From Phycisphaerae bacterium (GTDB lineage Bacteria; Planctomycetota; Phycisphaerae; Sedimentisphaerales; SG8-4): a stretch of DNA of 6,590 nucleotides. Below are positions 5,181-6,590 of this stretch, in pieces. Made by a program: the position numbers and the translations under genes. Location of the stretch: the NCBI GenBank assembly GCA_030614945.1, contig JAUXAH010000105.1:1-6590 (forward strand), given 5' to 3'. Below the pieces are notes generated by a model. It ran no database searches. It worked only from the letters and a program-made list of their open reading frames with translations, and had not been told where the DNA came from. The first letter of the stretch is position 1; every line of letters begins with the position of its first letter.

Positions 5181-6523
5181 TCGGAGCCCTCATCCTGGAT
5201 ATAGCTCTTCACACGATAACGTTTAGCAACAGGAATAAAAAGAACCGCCGTCACAAGCATCGCAATTGTAAAGAACCAGTAATAACTGGCTCCCGGCAGC
5301 TTGCTTGTGCCATCTTCATTTTGAATAAACCAATTGACCAGGACGGTAAATAAATTTCCCAGGAATATCGTAAACAGAAACAACGCCATAATAAAGGACT
5401 TGATTTTCTTCGGGGCCTGCGTGTATGAGAACTCAAGCAAAGTAATCGAGACCATCACCTCTGCAGCGGCTATAGTCAGGTGGGCGAGAAACAGCCAGCC
5501 AACACTGGGCGTAGCCCCGGCAACAACTCTCGTTTCGATGCAGCCTGAGACGGCGAAAGACAGAGCTGCCACAAGCAGACCAATCGAAACCTTGCGAAGC
5601 GGTGTCAAGGGAAATACCTTGTTAATCGCTGGATAAACGACATAGGAGAACAGGGGAATCAGGACCATTATCAAGAAAGGATTGGCAGCTACGATCTGCG
5701 ATTCCAACCACGTAATGCCGAGCCAATTGCGATTTAAGTCTTTTGCCAGCAGGACCCAGGCTGAGTCCATTTGGTCGAATAGCGCCCAAAACATCACCAG
5801 GAACACGTAAAGCCCACAGAGTTTCCGTATCGCCTTGATTCCTTCACCGCTCAGCGTTTCTTTGATACGCTTTATACCGCCTGCCGGGACATGAACGAAC
5901 TTCTTACGACCAAGCCAGAATGCAATGGTTGCTAACGCCATCGAAACGGCAGGGACGGCGAACGCGACGCGAGGACCATACTTATCCAGCAGTTTGGGGA
6001 CTAACCAGGTCGAAATGCAAGCTCCGAGATTGATGGCGAAATAAAACCAGTTGTAAATTTTTTCCAGCAGGTGCTGATTCGTTTTTCCAAACTGGTCGCC
6101 AACATTCGCAGACACACAAGGCTTGATGACTCCTCCTCCAATCACTATCAGCGCCAACCCCGTAATCAGTCCAAGGCAGGTTTGGTCCACTGCCAGTGCC
6201 AAAAATCCCACACAGTAAATAAGCGAGAAATAAAGGATTGCTCTGTACTTATCCAGCCAGATGTCCGAAATCACCGCTCCAACAATTCCCATAAAATACA
6301 CTGCGGCAACGAATGCATGAAAGCAGATTTTGCTTTGACTTTCACTCATCAGGTCCCGCAGACCGCCTGCGCCCAACAAATACTGGGTCATGAACACAAC
6401 CAGAATGCATCTCATACCATAGAAGCTGAAACGCTCCGCCGCTTCATTGGTGAGAATATACGGAATCCCCGTGGGCATTTTTTTCGATGGAAGCGGTGCT
6501 GTAAGATACTTGCTCTTGGCCAT
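5129..6523 (-). CDS. POT/PTR2-family proton-dependent oligopeptide transporter
   Basis: This 464-residue, multi-helix inner-membrane symporter of the major facilitator superfamily is predicted to import di- and tripeptides with protons. Diagnostic features are the helix-1 ExxER motif (Glu27, Glu30, Arg31 in NEAAERFSFYG), the GGGVIKPCVSANVGDQF segment (129-145) with the conserved lysine (Lys134), the PTR2 signature FYFAINLG (160-167), the FWALFDQMDSAW segment (245-256) and a late-helix glutamate (Glu355 in AAAEVMVS) matching the family's substrate-site acid. Length suits the family (about 450-500). The Met1 start leaves a normal cytoplasmic N-terminus; Met16 is possible, but no strong ribosome site marks either. 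Upstream on the minus strand only a weak -10-like GATAAT (6557-6562) is seen. The native protein probably ended near YIQDEG (441-446), and the last 18 residues come from the 8-bp tandem repeat. It converges on the ABC genes and appears functionally unrelated to them. Confidence 0.93.
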   Translation of the reverse strand: MAKSKYLTAPLPSKKMPTGIPYILTNEAAERFSFYGMRCILVVFMTQYLLGAGGLRDLMSESQSKICFHAFVAAVYFMGIVGAVISDIWLDKYRAILYFSLIYCVGFLALAVDQTCLGLITGLALIVIGGGVIKPCVSANVGDQFGKTNQHLLEKIYNWFYFAINLGACISTWLVPKLLDKYGPRVAFAVPAVSMALATIAFWLGRKKFVHVPAGGIKRIKETLSGEGIKAIRKLCGLYVFLVMFWALFDQMDSAWVLLAKDLNRNWLGITWLESQIVAANPFLIMVLIPLFSYVVYPAINKVFPLTPLRKVSIGLLVAALSFAVSGCIETRVVAGATPSVGWLFLAHLTIAAAEVMVSITLLEFSYTQAPKKIKSFIMALFLFTIFLGNLFTVLVNWFIQNEDGTSKLPGASYYWFFTIAMLVTAVLFIPVAKRYRVKSYIQDEGSERSGDQETRRPGDQEIR

Positions 6524-6590
6524 AATGGGTTATGCGGTTCTTTTTGTTAGAGAAACATTATCCATCGCTTTTTTGACACAAAGATTCTCC

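Noticed and set aside
4873..5193. 106-codon minus-strand ORF through the repeats
   Set aside because: It starts in the 8-bp array in another frame, crosses the palindrome and ends antisense to the ATPase. It is of interest only as a possible slippage product.
6071..6550. 159-codon plus-strand ORF opposite the POT gene
   Set aside because: It is antisense to a well-supported transporter, with no recognisable domain or ribosome site and a composition that mirrors the real gene.
6557..6580. Promoter for the POT gene
   Set aside because: A GATAAT -10-like box exists on the minus strand, but no -35 match at 16-18 bases could be found within the window.

Overview
The window looks like a stretch of a Planctomycetota chromosome, most likely Phycisphaerae-like. 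This rests on gene families and was not computed. The pointers are a type IV-style pseudopilin ending in an H-x9-DG motif, fragments that resemble the large planctomycetal PQQ-propeller and malectin proteins, and dispersed palindromic repeats of the 'GTCAT..GAGCG.AGCGAAGAATCT' kind. GC content appears moderate.

Layout from left to right. Positions 1-258 are repeat-rich: partial and full copies of a 'TGTCATTTCGAGC' element, then a nested inverted repeat (130-258). The outer arm of that repeat supplies the start codon and first codons of a malectin-like C-terminal fragment (243-695). A 231-base gap follows with two small dyads and a good sigma-70-like promoter (793-821). A co-directional plus-strand run then begins: a 95-residue secreted remnant resembling the two ends of a PQQ-propeller protein joined together (927-1214), a pseudopilin (1243-1959), a secreted and membrane-anchored protein with two possible thioredoxin-like lobes (1988-3208), an FtsX/MacB-type permease (3205-4374) and a LolD/MacB-type ATPase (4377-5069). 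A POT-family peptide/H+ symporter (6523-5129, minus strand) converges on this run. Repeat DNA lies between the two and has become coding sequence at the 3' end of both genes.

The 1988-5069 genes form a tight unit (4-base ATGA overlap, then a 2-base gap). They plausibly encode one inner-membrane ABC machine of the mechanotransmitter type (LolCDE/MacB/FtsEX), in which the periplasm-facing anchored protein stands where a MacA-type adaptor or other partner might be expected. That protein and the periplasmic domain of the permease each carry a Cys-x-Cys motif. The partner protein is the part of the window most likely to be undescribed; its function is unknown. The left end and the convergent junction show repeat elements eroding, truncating and extending genes.
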